From the NCBI GenBank assembly GCA_009792885.1, contig WMCF01000015.1, positions 12,165,033 to 12,229,032 on the forward strand: a stretch of DNA of 64,000 nt, written 5' to 3'. Positions 51,536 to 61,910 of the stretch are shown here, in pieces. Both the position numbers and the translations under genes were made by a program. The notes under the pieces are model-generated. The model saw only the letters and a list, made by a program, of their open reading frames with translations. It searched no databases and was not told the origin of the DNA. The stretch comes from Eremophila alpestris peregrina. Lineage: Eukaryota > Chordata > Aves > Passeriformes > Alaudidae. The first letter of the stretch is position 1; each line of letters starts with the position of its first letter.

Positions 51536-51640
51536 AAGAGGTAGAAAACCAAACCAAAACGAAACAAACAAAACCCCCCCAAACAAACAAACATACCCCA
51601 CAAAAAAATACAACAAAAACAAAAAACCCCAAAATATTAG
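51536..51640 (+). repeat. A/C-rich low-complexity block (T/G-rich on the minus strand)
   Basis: Irregular AAAC, ACAAA and AACCCC units. On the minus strand it contains several runs of four or more G separated by T-rich spacers of uneven length. Low-complexity DNA of a type common in bird genomes. Confidence 0.75.
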
Positions 51641-52608
51641 AATAAAATCTAAGATATTCCTGAGTAACCTTAAAAGAATCATGCATCAAGTACAGACTTG
51701 CTACTATGTAAGATTTTAAAAAAATATTTTAAAGAATCAGAATTTAAAACTTGCCTAGAATTTCTTGGTATTTCTATTTTCTATTATGAGCGAAATTGAG
51801 GAGAAGATATCTTCAAATCTGAATAAACAGTGATCTTTTTGATAAAGAGCTCAAAGATAGAAAAGAAATGGTCACAGACCCCTTTATTATGCTTCTTATT
51901 GTAGTTGCTGTTCTAACTTAAAAGAAGCCACATCCTGCATATTTTCTTTATTTAACACTATCTTTTTATTTTCTGTCAATAAGCAACACTTCTCCATCTT
52001 TTTGAATTAAATTTCTGTAAATGAAGAGGGAAAAATATTTTGTTGATAACAGTTGTTGTCTTTCTGATGAATCATAATTCCCCTATAGTTCCCATTTCTG
52101 TTATAAGCAGCCTATTGAAGTTAATGAAAAAACCCCAAACCACTAAATCTTGGATCAGAGTTGTTGGTATTAGCTACGTGTCTTCTGCACTGCTGGAACG
52201 TGCAGGTTTTTATAACAAATTTTACATGTCTGGTTGAGTCTTGCACACTTTAGTAATGTTTATTATCTTGAAATATAGGAAATAAAGGTTTTGGTTTATT
52301 TTTTCCACTTGAATAGGAACTTATTTTACAATGCATGGGCTATCATAATGGGCATAAATTGTATGTGCTGGGGTACATACTGTCACAGTAAAAACTCTTT
52401 TTCTTCAATCAATTTTGCTGGTTGTGACTCTCTGCCATTTCATCTTCCTTTATCAGATTCCTGGCAGATTCCCAGTCTGTGTTTCAGATTATCTAGCCTT
52501 TAGGCCATTTCTTTATGGATAATGCTCATTTTTCTGTGCTCATTGCTTCCAAAACAATTTCAGCAGGACCGTTCAAAACTTCTGCTTCTTCTGGGGCCCT
52601 GGTGACCT

Positions 52609-53260
52609 CACAGAATAGGAGAATCATGGAATGGGTCAGGTTGGAAGGAATCACAGTGGATCATCTGGTCCAAACTCCCTGCTCTGGCAGGGTCATCCTA
52701 TAGCACTTGGCACAGGATTGCATCCAGAGGGTTCTTGAATATCTCCAGTGAGGGAGACTCCACTACCTCTGGGCAATCTCTTCCAGTGCTCAATCACTGC
52801 ACAGTAAAGATCTTCCTCATATTCAGGTGGAACTTCCTGTGCATCAGTTTCTGACCACTGCTTCTTGTCCTGTTACTTGGCACTATGGAAAACATCCTGG
52901 CTCCCTCATCTTGACACCCTCCCTTTCAGATACTTGTAGTCATTGATGAGGCCCTCAGTCATCTCTTTACAAGGTTGAACAGGCTCAACTCCCTCAGCCA
53001 TTCCTCAGAAGAGGGATGCTCCCGTCCCACAGTCATCTTCACTGCCCCCCAGCTAGATCCACTCCAGGAGCTCCAAGTATCCCTTGTACTGAGGAGCCCA
53101 GAACTGGACACAGCTCTCCAGATGTGGCCTCACCAGGGCTGAGGAGAAGCGCAGAATCACCTCCCTTGACCTCCTGGGAGTGCTCTTTCTAATGCAGCCC
53201 AGGATGCCTTTGGCTTTCTGGGCCACAAAGGACACACTACTGACTTGTAGAAAGATTGTT
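52609..53260 (-). mobile_element. CR1 LINE, 3' half with RT C-terminus
   Basis: The plus strand opens with the complement of the CR1 terminal repeat and end block ('aatcatggaatgggtcaggttgg'), then the whole 3' UTR, then the ORF2 end. On the minus strand the coding part reads AKGILGCIRKSTPRRSREVI and SALVRPHLESCVQFWAPQYK, both close to the CR1 RT C-terminus. Homology fades beyond about 53260, the 5' truncation point; weak resemblance may continue to 53345. This is one of the most legible CR1 copies in the window. The reading frame is intact over only part of the coding segment. Confidence 0.95.
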
Positions 53261-54493
53261 CTCCTCTCATGGAAACACATGGAGAAACTAACTTGTCCCT
53301 GATCAACACCAGGGTATTGATTAGGAGAACTTTCCACTACAGGCATTTCAGAGTTCTTTTCAATGTAGTTGATCAATTTAAAGTAGTCTTGAAATGTAAG
53401 TAGAAACATACAATGCATTATTGAAAAAACCACTTCTTGCACTGCCTTTATTATGCTGTCAAAATTATCTTAAGTAAGTGAACCTAGGTAAGTCTTCTAG
53501 GTAAACCAGAAAATAACTATAGTATCATTGATATAATTCCATTACACCAAGCAGAGCACCAAATTTCATAAATAATACCTTGAGGTGTTTTGATCCAGAA
53601 CAGGTAATATTTACAAACTTGGCTGATGCTGAGTTTCTCCAATTTTTCAAATCTCTAACCTCCATGGTATTCCCCATGATTTCTTGGATTTCTGCATAAC
53701 ATTTAGTGCACAGCCTGATATAATCCTTTTCCTATGTCCTTGCAATACCAATGGGAAATACTGGGAAAGCAAATGCTTCAGTCCGCATTCAACAAAATAC
53801 ATACTTCGTTCAACCTGTTCCCCGAGGAGATTTTTAACCTGGTTGTAAAAAAAAAGCTCTTTGGAAGAAATATACTTAAGTATGAGTTGCTTAAAACTTT
53901 TTTGTTTTTCTCCTCTGACTATACTTGATAAATAGAAGTTGCTGAAGCTGTATAGACTCTGACTCCTCCACCAGCTACTCTGCATCATTATTTAAAGTGA
54001 AGTTTGCATGGACAGTAAAAAACTTAAGAGTGAATGGGTGGGTGACTTTGGGAGGAAGACTCAAAAATTGCTTTTTTCCCTCATGAGGAACTGTGGGTAA
54101 AAAATTGCAGGACCATTTTAGTCTGTCACAAATAAGAAAAAAAATAACCTCCAGAGAACGACATTGTATATGAGGCAGTGTGTTCAGAGAACAGAAGACA
54201 ACAATAAATAATTCCTTCCTCTCATAATATTTGTTTTTTTCTATGCTTTCAGTGAAAAATTACATCACCATAGTGTTTCAGCATTATTCAACCGGCTTGC
54301 AATATTACTTCAGGAATTCCTCTCAAAAGCTCAGACTTTATTTATTTATTAATTCATCACTGTTATGGATGGATTTAACTTAGCTAAATTGAAACTTTCA
54401 CAGTGATTTTGGTTGAGTGATTTAATTATAGTAATTAATTTTAGGATCTCTGTCAGTATTTGTATGTAACAATTCATAAAACTGTATCTTAAC
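53261..54493. other. non-coding stretch between CR1 copies
   Basis: No gene or repeat recognised with confidence. Two frames of about 113 and 129 codons on the minus strand either enter the CR1 at its edge or have no recognisable domain. Confidence 0.6.
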
Positions 54494-54893
54494 ACAGAAG
54501 AGTTTGTGTTGGGGGTGATCTTAAAAAGCCATCTAGTCCCACCCCTGGCAATGAGCAGGGACATCTTCAACTTCAAAATATTCAGGTGGCTTAGAGCTCT
54601 TAAATATTTTCAGCCATGGAAAATCCACCACCTCTCTGGGCAACTTGTTCTAGTTTTTTATCATTCTCATTGTAAAGAATTTCTTTCTTATATATAATCT
54701 AAATGGACCCTCATTCAGTAAAAACCCACTATCCCTTCTCCTTTCTCAACAGGCCCTGCTAAAATGTCTGTCCTCATCTTTTCTATAGGACCTCTTTAAG
54801 TGTTGAAACATCACAGTAATGTCTCCTTGGAGCCTTCTCTTCTCTAGGATAATCAATTCTAATTATCTCAACCTCCCTCTCTTCTTGCCCTTA
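54494..54893 (-). mobile_element. CR1 LINE, 3' UTR portion
   Basis: The plus strand holds the complement of the CR1 end block ('ccatctagtcccacccctggcaatgagcagggacat'), then 'cacctctctgggcaacttgttctag' and 'gtaaagaatttctttcttat', the classic CR1 3' UTR order. It ends near 54893 within the 'ttctctaggataatcaattc' block. The 8-mer tail is decayed. Confidence 0.9.
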
Positions 54894-55605
54894 GTTTGAC
54901 CAGCAGGTCTTGCTTGACTTTATCATACTGATCTTTTGGTTTTCAAATTTTTCACTAATTTTTTACACCTGGGGATCAGGAGCTCTTACACTCTGTGGAA
55001 AACACCCTTTAGAATCTATACTCCCTTGGCCCTAAGGAAAGTTTAGCAGAGAGTGCTACTAAGTCCTTAAAGAGCTAGAAGTTTGCTCTCCCAAAATTCA
55101 GAGTCCTGACTGCACATTTTGACCAGCCCATATCCTTCAGGGCTGCAAAATCCACCATAATCATCACAGCCCAAGCTGCCTCCAAACTTGACATCACTGA
55201 TTAGCTCACTTATGTTGGTAACCAACAGGCCCAGTCTGCATCCCCTCTGGTAGGGCTGTCTGAAGGACAGCCTTGCCTAAGAAGTTATCCTTCAAGCATT
55301 CCAGGAGTCTTCTGGACTGCCTACAGCTTGTTGTGTTTTCCTAGCAGATGTTGGTGTGGTTGAATTTCTCTCTCAGGACAAGAGGCTGTGAGCACAAAAC
55401 TCCTTGTAGCCAGAGCAAGAAGACTTTGTCAATAGTCCTGGATCAGCTAGACTGTATCATCAACACAAGATTCTCTTCTCACCTTGGTCTCTGAATCTTA
55501 CCCAGTTTTTGACCTGCTAGTGGCTATTCCTTGGAGATTACTCTATTCAGTTTTGTGGAGGACAACACATTCACCATTCTGTCCTCAACTTAAATGGATT
55601 AACTA
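54894..55605 (-). mobile_element. CR1 LINE, endonuclease C-terminal portion
   Basis: On the minus strand the segment near 55360 reads in part as 'F-N-H-T-N-I-C-W', the CR1 form of the 'GDFN.P' motif of the apurinic-type endonuclease. It continues through 'RRLLECLKDNFL' to the linker that ends ELLIPRCKK at about 54955-54981. In the family this linker is followed by the RT domain. Frameshifts and stops are present. It has the same orientation as the 3' UTR at 54494-54893 but the RT that should lie between is absent, so this may be one element with a large internal deletion. Bases 54894-54950 are not clearly assignable. Confidence 0.8.
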
Positions 55606-57635
55606 ATTTTCTTAGCATGCACAAGATAATCTGAAATAAAATTTCTGTGGAAAAGAGATGAATGTAAGAACCTTTAGGTCACCTTTAGGTCTATCTGCAG
55701 GTATTCACAGATAGCCAGTAAAATTCTAAAACATCATCATGTTTCCCTAATAGAGGAATATCATATCTCCTTCTATATTTTCAAGGAGGGCCTAGGACAA
55801 AAATACCTACTGACTCAAACAAAGATGTTGTTAAATAAAAACAAATATAATGGTTGATGGGGTGATGTAACTGCGAGTTTGGTTTATTCGTCTAAAAGGA
55901 AGAATGTCAGTTATAGATCACCATAGATTATCCAAGGAAAATATTTTGACCTTAAGATATATTTTCAGAGGTTTATGTTTCCAGCTCATGAGTAAATTTT
56001 TATGAACTAATTTTGACAGTCTTATTAAAACCTAAAATAATGACAAATGTGTAAAGTTTCTGATTGGAGGAAATACCATTCCCTTCAATGAAATATGGAG
56101 AAATAGCAGTAGTTTGCCTCTTAGAAGCAGATACCAACCTAAATGAAATTTCTCTTGCTTTTAAAAATTAGTTACTGCTTGATACAGCTGAACCCGTTTT
56201 AAAATTTTAAATGTGAACTCTGAACGTTTACATCTATCTATATTACATTTTCGTTAAAAAAATGTTGTTCTCGCAATCATATTTAAAAAGTGCAAAAACC
56301 TGTGAGTCTATATAAAAACATGAATGAAAAAGGGCTGTTTTTAATGCAGTGACACACAAGACTTTTAAACATGAGTGCTTGAAAGCTAAATAGGTGATAT
56401 CTATACATAGGCATACCATTTTATATATTCTGTCTATATAAAAGGCTATAATTAAAAAAAAACCAAATCCCATACACCCCTGCAAAAGCAAACAAACAAA
56501 CAATAACAACAACAAACCCCAAACATTAACCAAATTAAAAATCTCAAGATAATCTGACTAGCCAGATCCAAGGGAGTTGCAGTAACTAACTTGCTTTCTA
56601 TTTACATATTTAAAAGCCTAAATTTAGTGACTCAGGATGACACATTTGATAATAAAATTGGTAAATGTGTTTATTTTTTTTCAGTCTAAGATAATAGCAT
56701 TGCATGAGACAATCCTCAACGCTGAAGAAGAGTCCCTTGTTCCAATGTCTGTGGTAAATAGTCCCTTCTAAAAGGAATCATAACTTTGGGTTATGTCTCC
56801 TTAAGGAGCTGTTATTTAAAGAGGAATCTATAGGGTTCATAAAGGTTAGCACCAATGACTAAGACTGTCACTTTAGGATCTTCAGCTGACTTACTTACTT
56901 CTGCTGTTCTCTGAATAAAAGAGAACTGGGAGGAATATTCAGGAATTAAGCACTCACTTGGGAAACTGAGGAGAAATTTATTGAAGTAATAAGACTCAAA
57001 GTAACTTAACACTTATGTCTCCTGATGTATCTTCTGGCAAAGTATCTTCTTCCTATGGAAAGTCTTTTCTAACCTGAAACCTCTTGCAGTTTATATAGTA
57101 AAGAGGGAAAGCCCCTTTAATCTACTGCAGTAATTCTGATGACAAGAAGGCAAAGGTACAAGTCCTGGAAAAAATGATAAATGGATGGAAAATATTTTTT
57201 CACTATAAAAGTGTTAAAAAGTGTTATTTCCTTCATAAATGTATCAGGACCATTTAAATAAACAAACCCCCTCTTTTATTATAGCCATATATAGCAGAGG
57301 GTAGCAGTCCAGGAGCTTCCTGAAGATCCTTGATCATCACTCAAGTGATGCAGGAGCCAAAGAACAGGTTCCCCCATGCATATCATGCTCACAGAGAAGA
57401 AGGGGCGTGTTGGAGTTGTCTAGGTTGAAAACCTAGGCTGCTGTGAATATGAGATGGTACTGAGAGCAGGGGAAGAGTGAAGGGGAAGATCAGCCCTGTA
57501 ATACAGGACAGCAGACTTTAGCTGGCTCAAAGGTGTGCTTGGAAGAATCTTAAAGGATGAGGCCTGGGGAGGAAGAGGCACTCATGAAAGTTCTGATTTC
57601 ATATTCAAGGACCACCTACTCCAATTTCTAGTGGC
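55606..57635. other. non-coding stretch, no confident repeat
   Basis: Contains an A/C-rich block (56453-56525). The part from 57300 to 57600 is more GC-balanced and may hold very diverged CR1 linker sequence, but I cannot show it. No gene seen. Confidence 0.5.
56453..56525 (+). repeat. A/C-rich low-complexity block
   Basis: Units of AAAC, ACAAA and AAC between a 9-10 base A run and 'aaaccccaaac'. Same character as 51536-51640. Confidence 0.75.
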
Positions 57636-57749
57636 CTATGCCAACAAATAAGCAGGGAGTGATCCTTCCCCTTTACTCAGCCCTAGTAATGTCACATCTG
57701 GGGTCCTTTCTGTTGCACTATTACAAAAAGATGACACAACATGCTTGGA
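57636..57749 (+). mobile_element. CR1 LINE, split copy, part 1 of 3
   Basis: RT C-terminal segment 'gggagtgatccttcccctttactcagccctag' and 'tcacatctggggtcc', matching the family's 'REVILPLYSALV.PHLE' stretch. It breaks off near 57749 and resumes at 58042. Confidence 0.85.
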
Positions 57750-58041
57750 TTTTCCAAACACAGAAAAGAGAGAGTGTTATTTTTCGACCTCAATATATAT
57801 ATATTTTTAACCATGGCCAGGGATTGGTGAATGAAGTCTCCACCTCTCCAATCACACTGGTCAAACCAACAGTCTATCAATTCTTCCTCCTCCCAGGAGA
57901 AAGAATGTAAACAGCATAGACAGTTAGAATAACATTCATTGTTTACATGAAAACCTGTGAGAAACTCCACCACAAAAATGAAAACATCAGAAGGCTTTAG
58001 AAAGTTAGAGTGACACTTGTCTGGTCCTGCTTTTTCTGGAG
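57750..58041. mobile_element. ~290-bp insertion inside the CR1 (unclassified, possibly an LTR)
   Basis: This segment interrupts the CR1 exactly between adjacent pieces of its coding sequence. The two edges carry similar sequence (57733-57749 and 58042-58058), both resembling the CR1 text expected once, so they could be an imperfect target-site duplication or just the two CR1 edges. Inside are an AT run (57792-57804) and a 9-bp inverted repeat ATGTAAACA/TGTTTACAT (57905-57913, 57940-57948). I see no coding domain. A 162-codon minus-strand frame crosses it and the CR1 and is a chance frame. Confidence 0.6.
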
Positions 58042-58284
58042 GCATGAACATACTGGAGAGGATCCAAAGAAGGGCCACTAAGAGGATAAGAGAACTGAAG
58101 CTGCTCACATATGAGGAAAGACTGAGGTGGCTGGGCCAGTTCAGCCTGGAGAAGAGAAGACTAAGGATATCAGTGCGCATAAATACTTTCAGATAAGTAT
58201 GAAAAGCTGAAAAGACAGAACCAGGTTCTTTTCAGTGATGCCTAGTGACAAGAGCAGAGGCAATGGACACAAACTGAAACAGAG
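58042..58284 (+). mobile_element. CR1 LINE, split copy, part 2 of 3
   Basis: Runs 'atactggagaggatccaaagaagggccac', 'tatgaggaaagactgaggtggctgggcc', 'ttcagcctggagaagagaag' and the start of the 3' UTR, 'gacaagagcagaggcaatggacacaaactgaaac'. It breaks near 58284 and resumes near 58936. Confidence 0.92.
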
Positions 58285-58935
58285 ATTGTATGGGAAACCA
58301 GAGTGTCTCTCTGGTTCTCCTGGATGGGCAGGAGTCTGGACGGGGGGGAGTGATCCTCCCTGGCCTGTGCCTGAAACAGTGATGGTTTTGGGTCTCAGCC
58401 CATGGAAAAAGCACTGTCAGGGTTGTCTGAGGATTTGGAGGTCACAAAGGTTTGATTTGTGTGATTTTTGTTATGTCACTGGGTGAGAAAGTATAGTTTT
58501 TATATTTTGCCATAGACATAAATGTAGTAAAGATGGAGGCAGATCAGTATGATATGATAAGAGCACATGTTTCTGTCTTCCTCTTCCTCTTCCTTTTTGC
58601 AAAGGGTGATGGGTTTTTAGGATTGGTAAAGGTAAAATTTCACTGCATGACATGGGTTTTAGTTATTGGTGTTTAGAGAAAAACAATGTTAACGTAGTTT
58701 TGGGTATAAAAGCCCAGACACTGTCATGGGCGGGAGAGAAACCATTTTTCCAGCTGCCTGTGAACTTCACGCTGGACAGAAAGAACTTAGAGATAAGATT
58801 TGTAAAATAAACATCCGCAGTCTGCAACCCAGACGTTCTCCGACTCCTTCTTTCAAGCATGGGCCGGTGAGAAGAAAGATTAACACTGCCGGGGTTAATC
58901 TCAGAAGAGATAACTCCGACAAGAATGTTCTGTCA
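58285..58935 (+). mobile_element. solo LTR inserted in the CR1
   Basis: About 650 bases sit between two neighbouring pieces of CR1 3' UTR. The block has a TATA box (TATAAAAG, 58705-58712), a poly(A) signal (AATAAA, 58806-58811) about 100 bases later, and a GC-richer tail (58820-58930), the order U3-R-U5 on the plus strand. No retroviral coding sequence is present. I could not fix the ends: candidates are a TGT start near 58288 or 58304 and a TCA end near 58930, none giving an exact target-site duplication. The frames of 60-83 codons across it are chance. Confidence 0.75.
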
Positions 58936-59125
58936 GGAACATTTGAGGATGACTGTTCAGTGGCATAGGTTGTCCAGAGAGTCAGTGGAATCTCTCACTG
59001 TGAAAACAGTCAGAAGCAATTTAGACATGGTTCTGAGCACCTAGTTCTAGGTGCTTGAATAGGGCGCCTGAAGTAGATGACTTCTAGGAGTACCTTCCAA
59101 CCTCAACAATTCTGTGATTTGTAAC
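58936..59125 (+). mobile_element. CR1 LINE, split copy, part 3 of 3
   Basis: Resumes with 'gaggatgactgttcagtggcataggttgtccagagag', runs through 'tggttctgagcacctagttctagg' and ends 'gtaccttccaacctcaacaattctgtgattt', the CR1 3' end with one remaining terminal unit. About 30-40 bases of UTR expected between parts 2 and 3 are missing at the LTR edge. Confidence 0.92.
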
Positions 59126-60949
59126 TTTTATCCCTAAAGATCAAAGGTGGTATGTGTATACACTCTCATTTCACCACACTTTGACCATTCAGAACAACAG
59201 AAGCTGTCCAAGATCTAGAAAACTGTCATTTCCACTGGTCCTGAATTCCCAAACAGAAGTCACCAAAGAATTATGCTCCTGTCAGCCCTTGACTTCACCA
59301 AACTATGCTGTGTGTTAAGAGAGAAGATCAAGGTGACTGAAATGAAGTGGATTACTTCCCTTTAAAAAGAAGAAGAAAAAAAAAAATGTTCCAGACAATA
59401 ATCTCATTAGTGACAGGAGTTGAGGCTTTGATTGATTCAACTACTGTATATTCAAGGATTCTTTCTGCATTGTATTACCCCTCAAGACATTGGCTAAGCC
59501 CTTGGTGTCACATCAGCAAAAAAAAATTAGACAGGCAAGGATCTGATTCTTTTTCCTGTTATGGGAGAAAGACTATTTCTCATTTTTAAACTTTTATTTG
59601 CTGGATTTCTCATTTTGTAGTTAAAAATACATGAAACTTTCTAATATAGGCATTTCATTACTTAGTAAAAAAATGTAATTTATAATTTAGTTATATAGCA
59701 CTGTAACTATACATATTGTTATAAGACAGTTCTAAAATGCTCAGCATTAAATAAGAAATCTCAAGGTCTTAAAAATCTAAAGAAAGAGCTTAAAATAAGG
59801 GAACTCTGAAAGTGAAATGTATGCAACTTCTTTTTACATATGTGCTACTTTATTATGTGCTCTAAAAACTGCTCAGTGCATATATACAGAAGTAATACTT
59901 TGTGAATCCCCTAATTTTCACTTCATGAACTGATCTACTCGAAAAGCAAAGAATTTTGCACATCTATGTAAATAAAACATCTGAAATAAATATTTCATCT
60001 GAGTATCTCATGGAGATTATGATTTATTTTAATGTTCTTCCATAGAACTTGTAAATACATACTTGTGTATATATTTATAATGTTATTTTGATATAATTAT
60101 CTAATTAAATATTATTTACATACTAAATTATATTTTATGTATATTTTATATTCTGTATTAATCTGATACTATCATCTGCTTTACTAAAAATTAGGTTATG
60201 ATAAGGCTGCTAAATTTTACTAAGGAATATATGATTTCATATATCACTTTTCTGTCTTATAAGGTATCAGAACACAGGATATACAGAGGAAGAAAAAGCA
60301 AAAATGAATTGCATCTAAATGCAAGACTTCTGTTCCAACAGACAAACTAGATAAATTGATTAGTTCTCATTTTGGGTCAATGTGGATCAATTGTTGAACA
60401 AAGCTTTTAAGGCTGAAATGAGATTGAAACAGCGTAAAAAAGAAGAGATGAGGCTGTCTGGAGCTGGTAGATAGTAAAATCATCATTCAGGTCATATAAA
60501 TAGTTATATATATTTATATACAGATGAATTTTCAGTGTTTTTCAAAAGTTATTCGGATCTTTTCTTCATTGTGCTTCATAATTTAATAACAAAATTTAGG
60601 ACATTTTTGTCTATCAAAGTAGAATCAGTTCCTTCAACCTCTTATAAATCTTTAGTACCTGTCACTTTCAAGCATAACAACTCTATTTCTTGGTTTATAA
60701 TTTCAACATTACATACACTACTCAATGTGACATATAAATACTGCAGTAAACAAATATGCCACCTTTATGGATTTATATACTATTTCTTTAACAACACAGT
60801 TCATCATCTCCACCTTGTTCACTGTAACCTTGTTCACTGTATACAGGTACTCATAGATTTTTTTTCCGGCAATAAAACTCAAGTCTTGTCTATATCAGTA
60901 TGACAAAGATTTGCTTACTCTGGCATTTACTGATTTATTATGCTTAATA
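59126..60949. other. non-coding stretch, no supported gene
   Basis: Very AT-rich, especially 59600-60520. Contains a perfect 15-bp tandem duplication (60812-60841). A 122-codon plus frame at 60535-60903 includes that duplication and has no recognisable domain. Confidence 0.6.
60812..60841 (+). repeat. perfect 15-bp tandem duplication
   Basis: 'accttgttcactgta' occurs twice in a row, exactly. Replication slippage is the simplest source; identity suggests it is young relative to the surroundings. Confidence 0.9.
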
Positions 60950-61910
60950 GAATCATAGAATGATTTAGGTTGGAAGGGACTTAAAGACCATCTGTTTCCA
61001 GCCTCTTTACCATGGGCAGGGATGCCACTCACTAGGCCAGGTTGCTCAGGGTTTCTTCCATCCTGTCCTTGAACATTTCTAGAGATAGGACAACCACAGC
61101 CTCTCTGGGCAACCTGGTCCAGTGTTTCCACCCTCACAGTAAAGAATTTCTTCTTAATATGTAATCTTTCAACTTCAAGTCATTGTCCTTTTTCCTGTCA
61201 CTTTCTGTCCACAAAAATAATCCTTCTTTCTCATTTTCATAATCCCCCTTAAAGGCCCTAATAAGGTCTTTTTCATAAGAGAAGTGCTCCTGGCTTCAGA
61301 TCATCTTTGAGGCCCTCTTCTGGATCCACTCTACACGTGCACATCTTTCTTGTGCTGGAGAACACAGACCCAGAACCAGACTAGAGAGAGAGAATTTCCT
61401 CCCTGAGTTGCTATGTGTCTTTTCATGAAGCCCAGGATGTGGCTGGCCTTCTGGACTGCAAGTAGGCTCTGTTGACTTGTTGATTTATGTTCAGCTTTTC
61501 ATCCACACTTCCCAAGTCCTTCTCCACAGGACTGCTCTCCATGTAGCCTTCTCCCAGTCTGTATTCACATCTGGGATTGCCTCAACCCAGATGCAGCACC
61601 TGCACTTGGGCTTGTTGAATCTCTTGGGGTTCTTGTGGGCCCACTTCTCAAGTTTGCCCAGGTCTGTCTGGGTGTTATCCCATCCTTCTGTTGTGTCAGC
61701 TGCACCACTCAGCTTGGAGTAATCTGCAAATCTGCTGAGGGTATACTTGATCTGCTCTCTGTATCATTGGTTTAGGTATTGAAGAGCATCAGCCCCAGGG
61801 CAGAGTAGAGGGATACCATGGATCACCAGCCTCCGCCTGGACGCAGAATCATTGACCACAACTCTGTCTGCATCCATCCAATCAGTTCCTTATCCACTGA
61901 ATGACTGTTT
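60950..61910 (-). mobile_element. CR1 LINE, long 3' copy with RT C-terminal coding part
   Basis: The longest continuous CR1 in the window. The plus strand opens with 'agaatcatagaatgattt' and 'ggttggaagggacttaaagaccatct' (3' terminus and end block). The 3' UTR follows, and from about 61300 the complement of the ORF2 RT C-terminus: 'caagtccttctccacagg', 'cttgggcttgttgaatctc', 'gtaatctgcaaatctgctgag' and 'gaccacaactctgtctgcatccatccaatcagttcct'. The last reaches back to the 'NWL' region of the RT. The 5' end is near 61910. Stops and indels break the frame. The subfamily differs somewhat from the copy at 52.6 kb. Confidence 0.95.

Larger units (their letters stand above)
44661..52607. other. non-coding stretch, no supported gene
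   Basis: AT-rich, no gene or recognised retroelement. Simple repeats at 45171-45187 (A-rich), 46540-46552 (AT), 50278-50302 (TAA) and 51536-51640 (A/C-rich). A strong RNA gene or exon signature is absent. Confidence 0.6.

Noticed and set aside
51536..51640. G-quadruplex on the minus strand
   Set aside because: G runs are separated by long uneven T-rich spacers, so stable folding is not supported.
53053..53442. 129-codon minus-strand frame resembling a reverse transcriptase
   Set aside because: The similarity is real but it is the C-terminal relic of CR1 ORF2 plus unrelated flanking sequence, not a separate gene.
57692..58180. 162-codon minus-strand frame, the longest without N
   Set aside because: It runs antisense across CR1 pieces and the insert between them, with no domain.
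60535..60903. 122-codon plus-strand frame
   Set aside because: Contains a fresh tandem duplication, no domain, and is in very AT-rich DNA.
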